From Rhodospirillales bacterium (GTDB lineage: Bacteria; Pseudomonadota; Alphaproteobacteria; Rhodospirillales; Defluviicoccaceae): DNA of 64,000 nucleotides. The translations under genes and the position numbers were made by a program. Location of the stretch: positions 62,001 through 126,000 of the forward strand of contig JADJQT010000006.1 in assembly GCA_016712595.1 (NCBI GenBank), written 5' to 3'. The notes under the pieces were generated by a model. The model made no database searches and had not been told where the DNA came from. It saw nothing but the letters and a program-made list of their open reading frames with translations. Below are positions 17,096 to 26,602 of this stretch, in pieces; position 1 is the first letter of the stretch, and every line of letters begins with the position of its first letter.

Positions 17096-18589
17096 ATGCC
17101 TGTTCCACCGCACGAGGCCCGCGAACGCTCGCGAACCGCGGTGTTCAGTATGCGAGTCCGGGATTTCGCCCGGCCGCGGGAGACAGTACTCACAATCCGC
17201 CCCGGCACACCTTGCGCGGACATCGTCGCCCGTCTGACCACTGAAAAGGTTTCCTGCGCCATTATCGTCGACGCCGGCGAGCGGCCGATCGGAATTCTCA
17301 CCGAGCGGGACGTCGCCCGACGCATCGCATTTCGCGTTCCGCCAGAAGCGCCGGTCGAAACGGTGATGACCGCGCCGGTATTGACCATCGAACGGCGCGA
17401 GTACCTTTACTGCGCAATCGCGTGGATGCGGCGCCACGACCTGCGACACATGCCGGTGGTCGATCGCACCGGCCGCCTCGCCGGCATGCTCTATCTTCAC
17501 GACGCGCTCGCCGCCGCCTCGGATGGACTGATGCGGCAGATTGACCGTCTGAGCCGTGACGATACGGTCGCGGGCATGCGCGAGGTCAAGTCGGCCCAGG
17601 TGGAACTGGCAGAAGAGCTCTTCGCCGACCACCTGCCAGCGTTTGAAATTCAGCGCCTGCTGACGCGGATCAATTGCGATATTTACCGACGCATCGGCGA
17701 GGCCGGGCTGCGCACCATGGCGGCGGAGGGATGGGGCGAGCCACCAGGCTCGGCGGCGACGATCGTTATGGGCTCCGGCGGACGGGAGGAGAACTTTCTT
17801 TTTCCCGATCAGGACAACGGCTTTATCGTTAGCGCCTATCCCGACACGGAACACAGTCGGGTCGACGCGTTCTTTATCGAGCTCGCCGAACGAATGTGCC
17901 GCGACCTCAACGCGGTCGGTATTCCTTACTGCAACGGCTATTGCATGGCGGTCAACCCGCTGTGGCGCAAGACGCTGCCGCAGTGGATCGCGCAGATCCG
18001 CCAATGGACCAGCGCGGGCAGCACCGTCGCCATCCGCCTCGCCGACATCTTTTTCGACTTCCAGTCGGTGTGGGGCGATACCGCGCTGGCCCGCGAGTTG
18101 CGCCACGCCGTCACCGGTCTCGTGCGCAACAACCGCACCTTCCTGCGGCAGATGTATCAGGACAAGGTCGAGCACAGCATGGCACTGGGTCTGTTCGGCG
18201 GGTTCGTCCATGAACGGCGCAGCCGCGAATACCGTGGCCAAGTGAACCTGAAATACACAGGGACCTTGCCGCTGGTCAGCTCGGTCCGCCTGCTTGCCCT
18301 TCGTGAGGGTATCGAAGCCACGCCGACATTGGAGCGCATCGCCGCCCTGACCGAGAAGGGCGTATTCGAGCGACGCGAGGCCGAAGAGCTGTCGAGCGCC
18401 TTTGGCGTCGTGACCGACACCTTGCTTCGTCAACAGCTCGCCGATTTTCGCGCCGGCCGGCGCACCAGCTACTTCATCGATCCCCAGGCGCTCGACAAAC
18501 GCACCCGCTCCGCTCTTCTCGCTGCGCTGAAATCGATCCACGGGCTGCGGCGGCGCACCCACCTCGAATTTGCCGCACAGGTTTTTTGA
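17096..18589 (+). CDS. CBS-domain/DUF294 nucleotidyltransferase-like protein
   Basis: About 497 residues. A CBS pair (VRDFARPRETVLTIRPGTPCADIV, GILTERDVARRI, MTAPVLTIERREYLYCAIAWM, RHMPVVDRTGRLAGML) leads into a DUF294 domain with IVMGSGGREENFLFPDQDNGFI and its helical C-terminal part. Unlike the 10.3-kb paralogue it lacks the N-terminal cNMP-binding domain. The start is uncertain: ATG 17096 was taken, TTG 17048 and ATG 17150 are in frame. It diverges from the second symporter gene, so each symporter in this locus has a DUF294 partner. It is presumably a regulatory, cytoplasmic protein. The gene ends 66 bases before the convergent yhaN-like gene. Confidence 0.84.
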   Translation: MPVPPHEARERSRTAVFSMRVRDFARPRETVLTIRPGTPCADIVARLTTEKVSCAIIVDAGERPIGILTERDVARRIAFRVPPEAPVETVMTAPVLTIERREYLYCAIAWMRRHDLRHMPVVDRTGRLAGMLYLHDALAAASDGLMRQIDRLSRDDTVAGMREVKSAQVELAEELFADHLPAFEIQRLLTRINCDIYRRIGEAGLRTMAAEGWGEPPGSAATIVMGSGGREENFLFPDQDNGFIVSAYPDTEHSRVDAFFIELAERMCRDLNAVGIPYCNGYCMAVNPLWRKTLPQWIAQIRQWTSAGSTVAIRLADIFFDFQSVWGDTALARELRHAVTGLVRNNRTFLRQMYQDKVEHSMALGLFGGFVHERRSREYRGQVNLKYTGTLPLVSSVRLLALREGIEATPTLERIAALTEKGVFERREAEELSSAFGVVTDTLLRQQLADFRAGRRTSYFIDPQALDKRTRSALLAALKSIHGLRRRTHLEFAAQVF

Positions 18590-18607
18590 CGTCTTGCTGA
18601 GGAAAAG

Positions 18608-18638
18608 CCCCGGCGCGGACCCCCGTCCGGCCACGGGG
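18608..18638. terminator. Possible bidirectional hairpin terminator
   Basis: Between two convergent stop codons (18589 and 18655): CCCCG pairs with CGGGG and, nested, GGAC pairs with GTCC. There is no long T-run on either side, so termination strength is doubtful. Confidence 0.35.
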
Positions 18639-18654
18639 CATCCGATCGACGGTG

Positions 18655-21600
18655 TCAGCAGCCCGCGAGGTCGACGATGCTCGCCCGGCCTTGCGCTGCG
18701 AGTGGCGCCGCGGCCTCGGCGATGCGCTGGTGGTGGGTGAACAGCAGGACCTGGGTGGTCGCGGCGAGGTCGGCGAGCAGGCCGAGTGTGGCCTCGCTAC
18801 GCGCATCGTCGAAATGCACCAGCAGATCATCGGCGATGAACGGCAGCGGTTCGGTCGCGCGGCAATACTGCTCGACGGCGGCAATGCGGAAGGCGAGGAA
18901 CATCTGGTCGCGCGTCCCGTCGCTCATCCGCGCCACGTGCACGGTTTCTCCCGAGGCGCGCCGGCCGACCACGATCGGCTCGCCGCGATCGTCGATGTCG
19001 GTCTCGATGGCGACGAAAGCGTTGCCCGTCGCCGCGGCGAACAGGGTGCTGGCGCGCATCACCAGCGGGTCCTGCTGCTCGGCCCGAACCCGCTCGATCG
19101 CCGCCGACAGCAGATCGTGCGCCAGCATGCGCTCGACGTAGCGGCGGGCCGCCAGCCGCAATTCGGTGGCCGCGCTCTCGCGCGCCGCCACCGCTTCATT
19201 GATGCCCGCCGAAGCGGTGAATGCGTTGACCTCCCGGCCCCGGTCCTGCAGGCGCAGCACCGCCCCGTCGCGCTCCATGGCGAGGCGCTCCTGTTCGGCA
19301 TCCGCCTCCGAGCGCGCGGCGGCGACGGCGTCGAGGTCGCGGCCGCCCCACTGCTCCCGGAGCGCGGCGACGCCAAGGCCGTCACCGGCGGTGGCAATTG
19401 TTTGCAACTCACCCCGCCGCTGATCGATAAGGCGCGCCCGCTCCTCGCAGCGCATGGCGATTGCCGGCAGGCCGGCGGCGTCGCACCCTGCGTTACCGCA
19501 CAGGTCGGCGACCGCAGCGACGGCGACATCGAGCCCATTTTGCTTGAGGTCGCGCTCACGCATCAGCTTGTTCCGCTGCCTGGCGAGGGTCTCGCGTTCG
19601 GCGGCAGATTTGCGCGCCTCGTCCAACTGCTTGTCCAGATTCGCGGCGGCGGCCAACGGATCGTCGGGCAGAGCGAAAGTCAAGCGGCCGGCAAACTCGG
19701 TGATCCGCTGTCTGAGTTGTTCTTCGTCCTCGTCCATCCGCGCCAACCGCTTGAGCGTCAGCCGCAGGGTATCGAGCACGCCGGCGGCACTCCCCCAATG
19801 CATCGCCACCGCGTTGCCCTGTTCGGCACTGGCGCCTGCGTCGAGGCCCAGCGGCCGTACGGCCTCCGCCCAGACGCGGCGCCACTCGGCCAGCGCCGCC
19901 TGCTGACGGCCGAGCGCATCGCGCACCTGGGCGATGCGGCGATCAAGATCGCGGATCGCTGCCTCGTCGCGGCGGCATGCGTCGTAGGCGCTTTCGTGGG
20001 CACGGATGGCTGTTATCACCGCGTCGACGCGGACGGCCAACGGACAGCCCGGGCCTTCCGCCAAGCCCAGCCGCGTGTGTGCCCGCGCCATGGCCGCCAG
20101 ACGCTCGGCCTGGCTCGCCCGCAGACGGGTAAGGCCGCGCACCACCGTCTCACCGTCCTCGGCAAGGTTGAGAACCTCGCGCCGCTGCTCGACCAGGCGC
20201 TTCAACACGCCGGGATCGGCGCAGCGCTCCATCGCCTCCGGCCAGGACGCCCGCCACGCCGCATCCAGTTCCGCGCGGCACGCCTCAAGCCGGCGGTGCT
20301 GCAAGCCGAGCGCGGCGAGCGCGACCTCGGCATCGCTGTGTTCGCGCCTCAAACGGTCGAGGCGGGCCAGACGATCGGCCTCGGCTGCCGCCCGGTCGGC
20401 GAGATCATCGGCCTCGCCAATGAGCCTGCCCAGTTCCGCAGCGTCGTCGCGGCGCTGGTCGAGCGGCCGGGCGGCGAGGGCCGATCCGTCGGCATCGAGA
20501 TAGCGCGCGGAGATCCCCGCCCAGGCCTGGTTGCGCGATGCGCGCGCGTCGGCGATGGCGGCCGCGGACGGCAGGGTCGCGGCCTCGGTCAGCTCGGCGA
20601 TCTCGATCGCAGCCGCGTCGCGGCGGGTGGTTTCGCGAGCGATGGCCTCGGCCATCTTGACCCTCTCGCCGTCGAGCGTTTTGCCGGCATCGATGTGCGC
20701 CTGAACCACCGCCGCATCCGGGCAACGCCAGGCAGCGAGCGTTGCGATGTCGGCAAAGCCAAGGTCGTGGAGCCGCTCCGCCAGCGCCGCGCGCGACTGC
20801 GCGTCCTGGCGTTCCTGTTCGTCGAGATCCGCCTGCGCCGAGGCGATGGACGCGAGTTCTCCCGCATCGCAGCCGAGCGGCGTGTCGGTTCCTCTTCGGA
20901 CGTGGTCCTCATGATCCCGTCGCAAATGCGCCAGCGCCACCTCATCCTCGGCCAGTTGCTCGGTCGCCTGGTCGATCTTCGCCGGCAGCGCCAGCCCCTC
21001 GGCGGCAAGGCCCTGGACTTTACGAATGTGAGCCTCCTCCGGCATGCGGGCGGCGAGGTCGGTGTCGGCGGCAAGTCCGATACTGGCGCGCAGCGTGTTT
21101 AGCTTGGCTTCGCTGTCCGCGCGCTCCTGCTGGCGATTGAGCCGGTCGGCCCGCGCCTTCTCGACGGTAACCGCGGTCTTGGCGAGGTTGCGGATCACCG
21201 CTTCGCCATCGAGCAGCCCCGGCGTCACCACGATGGCGCGTTCTTCTTCGGCGAGCGCCTCGATCTGTTGGCCGATCTCGCGCACCGCGCGCTCTGCCAC
21301 GTCGAGCGCCGCGAGCGCCTCGCGCGCTCTGCCAGCAAAGCCGGCTGGCAGTGGCGCGACATCGGCGTAAGCGGCAAGGTCGCGCTCGATCGCATCGAGA
21401 CGCCGCAACGCCGGGATCACGCGCTCGAGTCTGTGCAGCTTCGAGGCCCGTTCGCGCGTCTCGATCACGCGGACGGCCAGCGCGTCGCGCTCCTCCATCG
21501 CCGTGCGTTCACGCTCGAGCGCCTGCTTGAACGCTTCGCGGGTCAGCGTTCCGTCACGAACCTGCCGGTCGGCGGCGTCGAACGCGTCGAGCGCCTGGTA

Positions 21601-22149
21601 AAACAGCCGCTCGGCCGAGCGACGGACGGAGAAATTGCGCTCCGCCTCCGCCTTCAATTGCACCATGGCATCGACGAGGCCGCGCAGACCGCCGCCCGCC
21701 TCGACGATCAGTCGGCCGACGTCGCCGTCTGCCGCCAGCAGCCGGTCACCGCCCGAACGCAAGGAGGCGTGATCGATGCCGAACAGGGTCTCGAAGCGCT
21801 CGCGGCCGGTCGCCCCCAGAATGCTGCCGAGAACAGCATCGTCGACGCGCCGCCCATCGGCATCACTCAAAGATCGTCCTTGCCGGCCCTTGCGACGACG
21901 CAAACACACCGTGCTGCCATCGGCGCGGGCAAGCGTCGCGCTCAATCGCATCTGATCGTAGCCGAAGACCTGACCCTGCGGTGAGGCGTGGGGAATACCG
22001 AAGAGAAAGTCGATGATGGCGGCAAGGCAGGTGCTCTTGCCGGCTTCGTTTGCCCCAAACAGCACGACAAGGCGGGAATCGGCCGGCAGCACCACCGTGC
22101 GCTCGGCGAAAATGCCGTATTTCTCGATGCCGAGGCTGAGCAGGCGCAT
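18655..22149 (-). CDS. YhaN-family SMC/Rad50-like AAA ATPase
   Basis: 1,164 residues. Walker A GANEAGKST at about residues 33-41 follows the family N-terminus MRLLSLGIEKYGIFAE. A long Ala/Glu/Arg-rich coiled-coil middle follows (about 170-980). The C-terminal half-site has SDGTRDQMFLAFRIAAVEQY (ABC signature-like) and LPFIADDLLVHFDD (Walker B, D-loop), then TTQVLLFTHH. This is the organisation of YhaN, the partner of the nuclease YhaO, analogous to SbcC-SbcD and Rad50-Mre11. It follows the yhaO-like gene by 3 bases, so they form an operon. Predicted role: tethering and processing DNA ends. No zinc-hook CxxC is visible in the middle of the coiled coil, as in other YhaN proteins. Confidence 0.86.
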   Translation of the reverse strand: MRLLSLGIEKYGIFAERTVVLPADSRLVVLFGANEAGKSTCLAAIIDFLFGIPHASPQGQVFGYDQMRLSATLARADGSTVCLRRRKGRQGRSLSDADGRRVDDAVLGSILGATGRERFETLFGIDHASLRSGGDRLLAADGDVGRLIVEAGGGLRGLVDAMVQLKAEAERNFSVRRSAERLFYQALDAFDAADRQVRDGTLTREAFKQALERERTAMEERDALAVRVIETRERASKLHRLERVIPALRRLDAIERDLAAYADVAPLPAGFAGRAREALAALDVAERAVREIGQQIEALAEEERAIVVTPGLLDGEAVIRNLAKTAVTVEKARADRLNRQQERADSEAKLNTLRASIGLAADTDLAARMPEEAHIRKVQGLAAEGLALPAKIDQATEQLAEDEVALAHLRRDHEDHVRRGTDTPLGCDAGELASIASAQADLDEQERQDAQSRAALAERLHDLGFADIATLAAWRCPDAAVVQAHIDAGKTLDGERVKMAEAIARETTRRDAAAIEIAELTEAATLPSAAAIADARASRNQAWAGISARYLDADGSALAARPLDQRRDDAAELGRLIGEADDLADRAAAEADRLARLDRLRREHSDAEVALAALGLQHRRLEACRAELDAAWRASWPEAMERCADPGVLKRLVEQRREVLNLAEDGETVVRGLTRLRASQAERLAAMARAHTRLGLAEGPGCPLAVRVDAVITAIRAHESAYDACRRDEAAIRDLDRRIAQVRDALGRQQAALAEWRRVWAEAVRPLGLDAGASAEQGNAVAMHWGSAAGVLDTLRLTLKRLARMDEDEEQLRQRITEFAGRLTFALPDDPLAAAANLDKQLDEARKSAAERETLARQRNKLMRERDLKQNGLDVAVAAVADLCGNAGCDAAGLPAIAMRCEERARLIDQRRGELQTIATAGDGLGVAALREQWGGRDLDAVAAARSEADAEQERLAMERDGAVLRLQDRGREVNAFTASAGINEAVAARESAATELRLAARRYVERMLAHDLLSAAIERVRAEQQDPLVMRASTLFAAATGNAFVAIETDIDDRGEPIVVGRRASGETVHVARMSDGTRDQMFLAFRIAAVEQYCRATEPLPFIADDLLVHFDDARSEATLGLLADLAATTQVLLFTHHQRIAEAAAPLAAQGRASIVDLAGC

Positions 22150-22152
22150 CGC

Positions 22153-23397
22153 TCACGCGCCCCCGTGCTCGATCATCGCCGCCGCCAGTGCCTGCGCCGC
22201 CTCCAACGCTTCGGAGTCGAGCTCGGCAATCAGCGCATCCACCCGCGCGCCTGCCGGGACCTTGGCGCGAACCTCATTCACGCGCACCTGCAAGCGCTCG
22301 GCCAGCCATGGATCGGCGGCGAGATCAGCAAGGCAGCGGCGCAAGCGGCCCCCCAGCGATGGATCAATCGGCTTCCCCGCAAACGGCGGCGGTGCGGTGC
22401 GAAGTTCGATCCGTTCGATCCACACGTCATCGCCAAGGCCGGCGACGAGGGTTTCAATCTCTTCACCCAGCGCGGCCTCCGTCGCCGCCAATTCGGCGTG
22501 GAGCGGTGTCGCGCCGATAAGGCGCAGGCGTACCGCGAGGCCTCGCCCGTCCGCCGCCGCCAGCGCACGCTCAACCGCCGCGCTCACGGCGATCAGCACC
22601 TCGGTCCGCTCGGCGATGCCGGCGATGGAAACCCGCTCCACCGCCCAGCGGACGAGGTCAAGCGGACGATGCTCGATCCGGCTCACCTGCCCGTCGTCGA
22701 CCGCAACAAGCATCGCGCCCTTGACACCAGTCTCGCGAATGCTGCGGCCCTGAAGGTTGCCGGAGAAGACGATCGGCGGCTCGCTCGCCAGAATCTCGTG
22801 GGCGTGAACGTGGCCGAGCGCCCAATATTGATACCCGTGCGCGGCAAGCTGCTCGACCGTGCACGGCGCGTAGGGCTCATGGCCGTCGCGGCCGGTGCAC
22901 GCGGAGTGCAGCAGTCCAATGTTGAACCGGCCGTCGAGCGGCGGCGGATAGGCACGAGCGATGTTTTCGCGAACGTCACGCTGAGGAAAGCTCTGCCCGT
23001 GCACGGCAACACCGATGTCGTCGAATACGACGGTCTCGGGGGCACGAGACGAGAGCAGCCGGGCATTGTCGGTCAGAGGAAGGCCGGCGGCGAAGCGATT
23101 CTCGGCATCGTGGTTGCCGGCGATCATCACCACCGCCACGCCGGCCTTGCGCAGCCGGCCCATCCGGTCGGCAAAGAACAGGCCGGTGCGATAGTCGCGC
23201 CACTGCCCGTCGAAGACGTCGCCAGCGATCAGCAGCAGGCGGCAGCCTTCGTCGATGGCCAGGGCGATCAGGTTGTCGAACGCGGCGCGCGAGGCGGTCT
23301 CGATCCGTCCGGCGTAGCCTTCGGCCCGCCGGCGCAGGCCGATGAGCGGACTATCGAGGTGCAGATCCGCCGCGTGCACAAAACGAAACGGGCTCAT
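22153..23397 (-). CDS. YhaO/SbcD-like metallophosphoesterase (DNA repair nuclease)
   Basis: 414 residues. Calcineurin-like phosphoesterase motifs are in order: FVHAADLHLDSP (Asp, His), LLLIAGDVFDG (Asp), MIAGNHDAENR (Asn, His), then LLHSACTG and ALGHVHAHEIL (metal His). These are the Mre11/SbcD-type dinuclear metal ligands. The C-terminal third is the capping and ATPase-binding region. The ATG at 23397 gives MSPFRFVHAADLH, matching family N-termini better than the one four codons upstream. It is co-transcribed with the yhaN-like ATPase. Predicted exonuclease/endonuclease acting at DNA ends. Confidence 0.87.
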   Translation of the reverse strand: MSPFRFVHAADLHLDSPLIGLRRRAEGYAGRIETASRAAFDNLIALAIDEGCRLLLIAGDVFDGQWRDYRTGLFFADRMGRLRKAGVAVVMIAGNHDAENRFAAGLPLTDNARLLSSRAPETVVFDDIGVAVHGQSFPQRDVRENIARAYPPPLDGRFNIGLLHSACTGRDGHEPYAPCTVEQLAAHGYQYWALGHVHAHEILASEPPIVFSGNLQGRSIRETGVKGAMLVAVDDGQVSRIEHRPLDLVRWAVERVSIAGIAERTEVLIAVSAAVERALAAADGRGLAVRLRLIGATPLHAELAATEAALGEEIETLVAGLGDDVWIERIELRTAPPPFAGKPIDPSLGGRLRRCLADLAADPWLAERLQVRVNEVRAKVPAGARVDALIAELDSEALEAAQALAAAMIEHGGA

Positions 23398-23538
23398 CAC
23401 CCCGCGCACTCCGAACGACCGCCGTTGGTGGCCTCACCCCCACGGCTGCCGTTATCGCCGCGCGAGCGCCGATCCCATTGCCGGGATCGGCTCTCCTTTT
23501 AGACCGTCGCATCGATACTCGGAAGGTCGGCGAAGAGA

Positions 23539-24426
23539 TCAGGCGTTGGCGCGGGCCTCTTCCTGGATGATCCAACGCTCGAGGATCTTTACGTGCTCCT
23601 GCTCTTCCTTGCGGAACTCCTTGGCCAGCGCGCGAATTTCCGCATCCGCCGTCGTCTCGGCAACGTAGTGATAGAACTCGAAGCCACGCGTCTCGCCCTT
23701 CAGGGCTGCCTTGAGCGCGTCACTACGCGTCAACGACGAATCACCGGCCCATAGCTCCGTTTGCTCGGGAGCCTCCATATCGGGCCAGTCGTACTCCTTG
23801 GGCATGCGGCCGGTTACATCGATGGCGCTGGCCCGCTCCTTGGCGTCTTGCAGGTGCAGGCGGGAATAGCCGGCAAGCTGGCGGAACAGTTCCGCGACTT
23901 CCTTGTTGCCGCAGCCGTCCATCGACTCCGCCAACTCGTCGAAGTGATCGGCGGCCGATTGCTCGACGGCAACGGCATGCGCGAGGAAATCCCCGACGGA
24001 GCGGAGTTCCATGCGGTCGTTGAAGATCGGCGCCGCATGGGTCGTCGCCGGGCGTTGCGCCGGCAGGGTTTCGTCACCGCCGAAGGTCACCAGGATGTCT
24101 TCCTTGCGGACAAAATACTGACACGCGAGCCGATAGCGCGGCGGCATGTCATTGACCTCAGCTTCCTCGATCTCCGCCTCGGTGATCTTGCCGAGCTGGC
24201 GAAGCTGCTCCTTTTCTTTCTCGTTGAGGGTGAGGCCCATGCGCAAGGACGGATCGAGATGGGTGACCTCCACCAGGCACGAGCCGCATTCGCCGTTTCC
24301 GCAGTCGAACGGAATTGGAATTTTGTGTGCTTTGGCAACGGCGAGCAACGTGCCCCGGTCGCCGGCAACGGCGTAAACGGTCACGTCCTTCTTCATGACC
24401 GGGGAGGAAAATGTGATCAATGCCAT
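23539..24426 (-). CDS. [2Fe-2S] ferredoxin fused to ferritin-like/rubrerythrin-type domain
   Basis: 295 residues in two domains. Residues 1-115 are a plant-type [2Fe-2S] ferredoxin with ligands Cys42, Cys47, Cys50 (FDCGNGECGSC) and Cys102 (LACQYF). Residues 145-290 form a ferritin-like four-helix bundle with the carboxylate/His pattern of diiron proteins: VEQSAADHFDELAE, YSRLHLQDAKERAS, GETRGFEFYHYVAETT and EEQEHVKIL. A ferredoxin feeding electrons directly to a diiron site would suit a peroxide- or oxygen-reducing role, as in rubrerythrins, but this is inference. It is a single gene with the flanking genes at 130 and 290 bases. Related fusions occur in nitrogen-fixing alphaproteobacteria. 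No nif gene is seen here. Confidence 0.82.
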   Translation of the reverse strand: MALITFSSPVMKKDVTVYAVAGDRGTLLAVAKAHKIPIPFDCGNGECGSCLVEVTHLDPSLRMGLTLNEKEKEQLRQLGKITEAEIEEAEVNDMPPRYRLACQYFVRKEDILVTFGGDETLPAQRPATTHAAPIFNDRMELRSVGDFLAHAVAVEQSAADHFDELAESMDGCGNKEVAELFRQLAGYSRLHLQDAKERASAIDVTGRMPKEYDWPDMEAPEQTELWAGDSSLTRSDALKAALKGETRGFEFYHYVAETTADAEIRALAKEFRKEEQEHVKILERWIIQEEARANA

Positions 24427-24717
24427 AAGAGGAATTCTCCAGGTTTGGCGAACGTTCTTACGCGTGTTCGGTTGATCCGTTCGCGAGCGCCAAGCAACGC
24501 GGCATGCAGCGGGACGGACGCGAGGCTCCCCCTCGCCCGCCCGGCCGGTCCTGCGCGCGGCCGCATCGCGATATGCAAGACGCGGACCATCAAGCCGGAT
24601 GATTATTTTTCAAGTCGTTATCGAGAGTAAGGACGGCAATTCCGCCTGTCGTAAACATGACAAACGCGACCGGACATCCGTACAATTTCGTCCGTTTCCG
24701 CCGCAGCCGGGATACGT

Positions 24718-25371
24718 TCAGACGATGTCGTAAGTGATCGTCCACGGCTCAACCGCGGCTTCGGCGCACCACGCCGCCATCGCAGGCAGGGCCAGAACAG
24801 CGGCGCTGTAGGCGTTGCCGACGGCGTCGAGGGTCACGCCGTAGGTGCGAAACCGCGTGACCACCGGCGCGAACATCGCATCGGCGTTGCAGAAGGCGCC
24901 GAAGAGAAATGGACCATCGGCGCCGAAGCGGGCGCGGCAGTCGGCCCACAGGGCGAGGATGCGGGAAATGTCCTGATCGACGTCCGGCGTTCGTCCGCGT
25001 CCCGGCAACGATTTTAGGACCTGCATCGGCATGTTGCTGCGCAGGGCGGCAAACCCCGCATGCATTTCCGCCGAGACGCAGCGGGCGTGCGCCCGGGCGC
25101 CGGGGTCAGTCGGCCACAGTCGGCGATCGGGAAACCGCTCGGCGAGATATTCGAGGATCGCCATCGAGTCCCAGATCGTCGTCGATCCCGCGTGCAGGAT
25201 CGGCACCTTGCCGGCCGGCGAGTGGCGGGCGATCCTCTCGGCCGTGTCCGGCTGGCGCAGAGGAATGACCACCTCGTCGAAGTTGATCCCCGCCATCCGC
25301 ATCGCCAGCCACGGCCGCAGCGACCACGACGAATACGCCTTGTTGGCGATCACCAGGGTAAAATCGGACAT
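24718..25371 (-). CDS. Glutathione S-transferase family protein
   Basis: 217 residues. The N-terminal thioredoxin-fold domain begins FTLVIANKAYSSWSLRPWLAMRMAGINFDEV, with Ser residues at the catalytic position. SPAGKVPIL and the TTIWDSMAILEYLAERFPD segment form the glutathione site (cis-Pro, then Asp-Ser). An all-helical C-terminal domain follows. The start at 25371 (MSDFTLVI) was preferred over an ATG three codons upstream. It follows cobD on the same strand, with its start 25 bases after the cobD stop codon (minus strand), so co-transcription is likely. The substrate is unknown. Confidence 0.88.
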   Translation of the reverse strand: MSDFTLVIANKAYSSWSLRPWLAMRMAGINFDEVVIPLRQPDTAERIARHSPAGKVPILHAGSTTIWDSMAILEYLAERFPDRRLWPTDPGARAHARCVSAEMHAGFAALRSNMPMQVLKSLPGRGRTPDVDQDISRILALWADCRARFGADGPFLFGAFCNADAMFAPVVTRFRTYGVTLDAVGNAYSAAVLALPAMAAWCAEAAVEPWTITYDIV

Positions 25372-25395
25372 GCTCTCCATCCCATGCGCGCGCGG

Positions 25396-26406
25396 TTACG
25401 CGGACCAGACGAAACAGGCGGCGGCGATCGCCGCCACCGCTGCGCCATTGAGCACACAGGCAACGGCGAACAGCGCCAACGCGCGGCCGACGTCCTGCGC
25501 CGTCGCCCGCGCCGTGCCGTCGCCGATCCACGGATCGTCGACGACAAGCCCGGGATAGCATCGCGGACCGGCGAGCGAAAGGCCGAGCGCGCCCGCCATC
25601 GCCGCTTCCGGAAACCCCGAATTCGGCGAGCGATGCTTGCGCGCGTCGCGCAGCATGACCCTTACCCCCTTGATGACGCTCGCCCGCGGCACGGCGATCG
25701 CCGCCGCCCCGAGCATGACACCGGCGAGGCGGGCGGGCACGAGGTTGAGGGCGTCGTCGAGGCGCGCTGCCGCCCAACCGAACGCGCGGTAGCGCTCGGA
25801 GCGGTAGCCGACCATGCTGTCCATGGTGTTGACCGCCTTGTAGACGAGCATCCCCGGCAGGCCGAAGAGCACGAACCAGAACGTCGGCGCCACGACCGCG
25901 TCGGAAAAGTTCTCGGCACAGGATTCGATCGCGGCGCGGGCAACGCCATGGGCATCGAGCCGGCGGACGTCGCGGCCGACGATAAGCGCGACCTGGGCGC
26001 GCCCAGCCTCAACGCCGCCGCGCTGCAGCGCGCGGACGACGTTGAGGACATGACGGAACAGGCTTCGCTGGGCCAGCAGCGTGATGACGACCACAAGCTC
26101 GCCCACCCAGCCGTAGGGCACCAGCCGCGCGAGCACGGACACGGCGATGCCGACACCCCCGGCGAGCCCGGCGACGAAAACGACGAGCAACACGCCGCGC
26201 AGGCGCCGATCCGTCGCGCGGCGCTCCTCGCGGTTGAGCTTGCGATCGAGCGCCGCCACCACCGCGCCGACGCCGCGCACCGGATGCGGCAACCGGGCCA
26301 ACACGCCGCGCGCCTCGCCAAGCACCGGCTCAAGCGCCAGGGCCGCGAGCAGGAGCAGGAGGGGATGGAACGGCAGAACGGCGGACAGGGGAGCTGCGAT
26401 CGGCAT
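25396..26406 (-). CDS. cobD: Adenosylcobinamide-phosphate synthase CobD/CbiB
   Basis: 336 residues, integral membrane protein with about five hydrophobic segments. It has the family blocks HPVRGVGAVVAALDRKLNRE, ARAAIESCAENFSDAVVAPTFW, YKAVNTMDSMVGYRSERYRAFGWAAARLDDALN and RKHRSPNSGFPEAAMAGALG. CobD attaches the aminopropanol arm to adenosylcobyric acid in cobalamin synthesis. No other cob gene is in the window. The CDS begins at ATG 26406. It is immediately upstream of the glutathione transferase gene. Confidence 0.92.
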   Translation of the reverse strand: MPIAAPLSAVLPFHPLLLLLAALALEPVLGEARGVLARLPHPVRGVGAVVAALDRKLNREERRATDRRLRGVLLVVFVAGLAGGVGIAVSVLARLVPYGWVGELVVVITLLAQRSLFRHVLNVVRALQRGGVEAGRAQVALIVGRDVRRLDAHGVARAAIESCAENFSDAVVAPTFWFVLFGLPGMLVYKAVNTMDSMVGYRSERYRAFGWAAARLDDALNLVPARLAGVMLGAAAIAVPRASVIKGVRVMLRDARKHRSPNSGFPEAAMAGALGLSLAGPRCYPGLVVDDPWIGDGTARATAQDVGRALALFAVACVLNGAAVAAIAAACFVWSA

Positions 26407-26602
26407 GCCCGCACTGTCGGCAGCCGCACGCTACGCGTCAACTGCAGACCGCCGGCGCCGCTGGATCATCGGAGTGCCTAACCCATCGCCTCCTTTGCCA
26501 CCCGCATTACTTCCGGTGCGGATGCCGCCTCTGCCGTGATCGCCCCGGATCGGCACACCATTTCATCCACGAACCGCGAGTCGTGTCTCATACCGTTGAG
26601 CG

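Noticed and set aside
16820..18634. 604-codon minus-strand frame opposite the CBS/DUF294 gene
   Set aside because: It is a shadow: the plus strand carries CBS and DUF294 motifs across the same bases. High GC lengthens such frames.
18652..21102. 816-codon plus-strand frame opposite the yhaN-like gene
   Set aside because: No recognisable domain and exactly antisense to a coiled-coil ATPase with Walker motifs.
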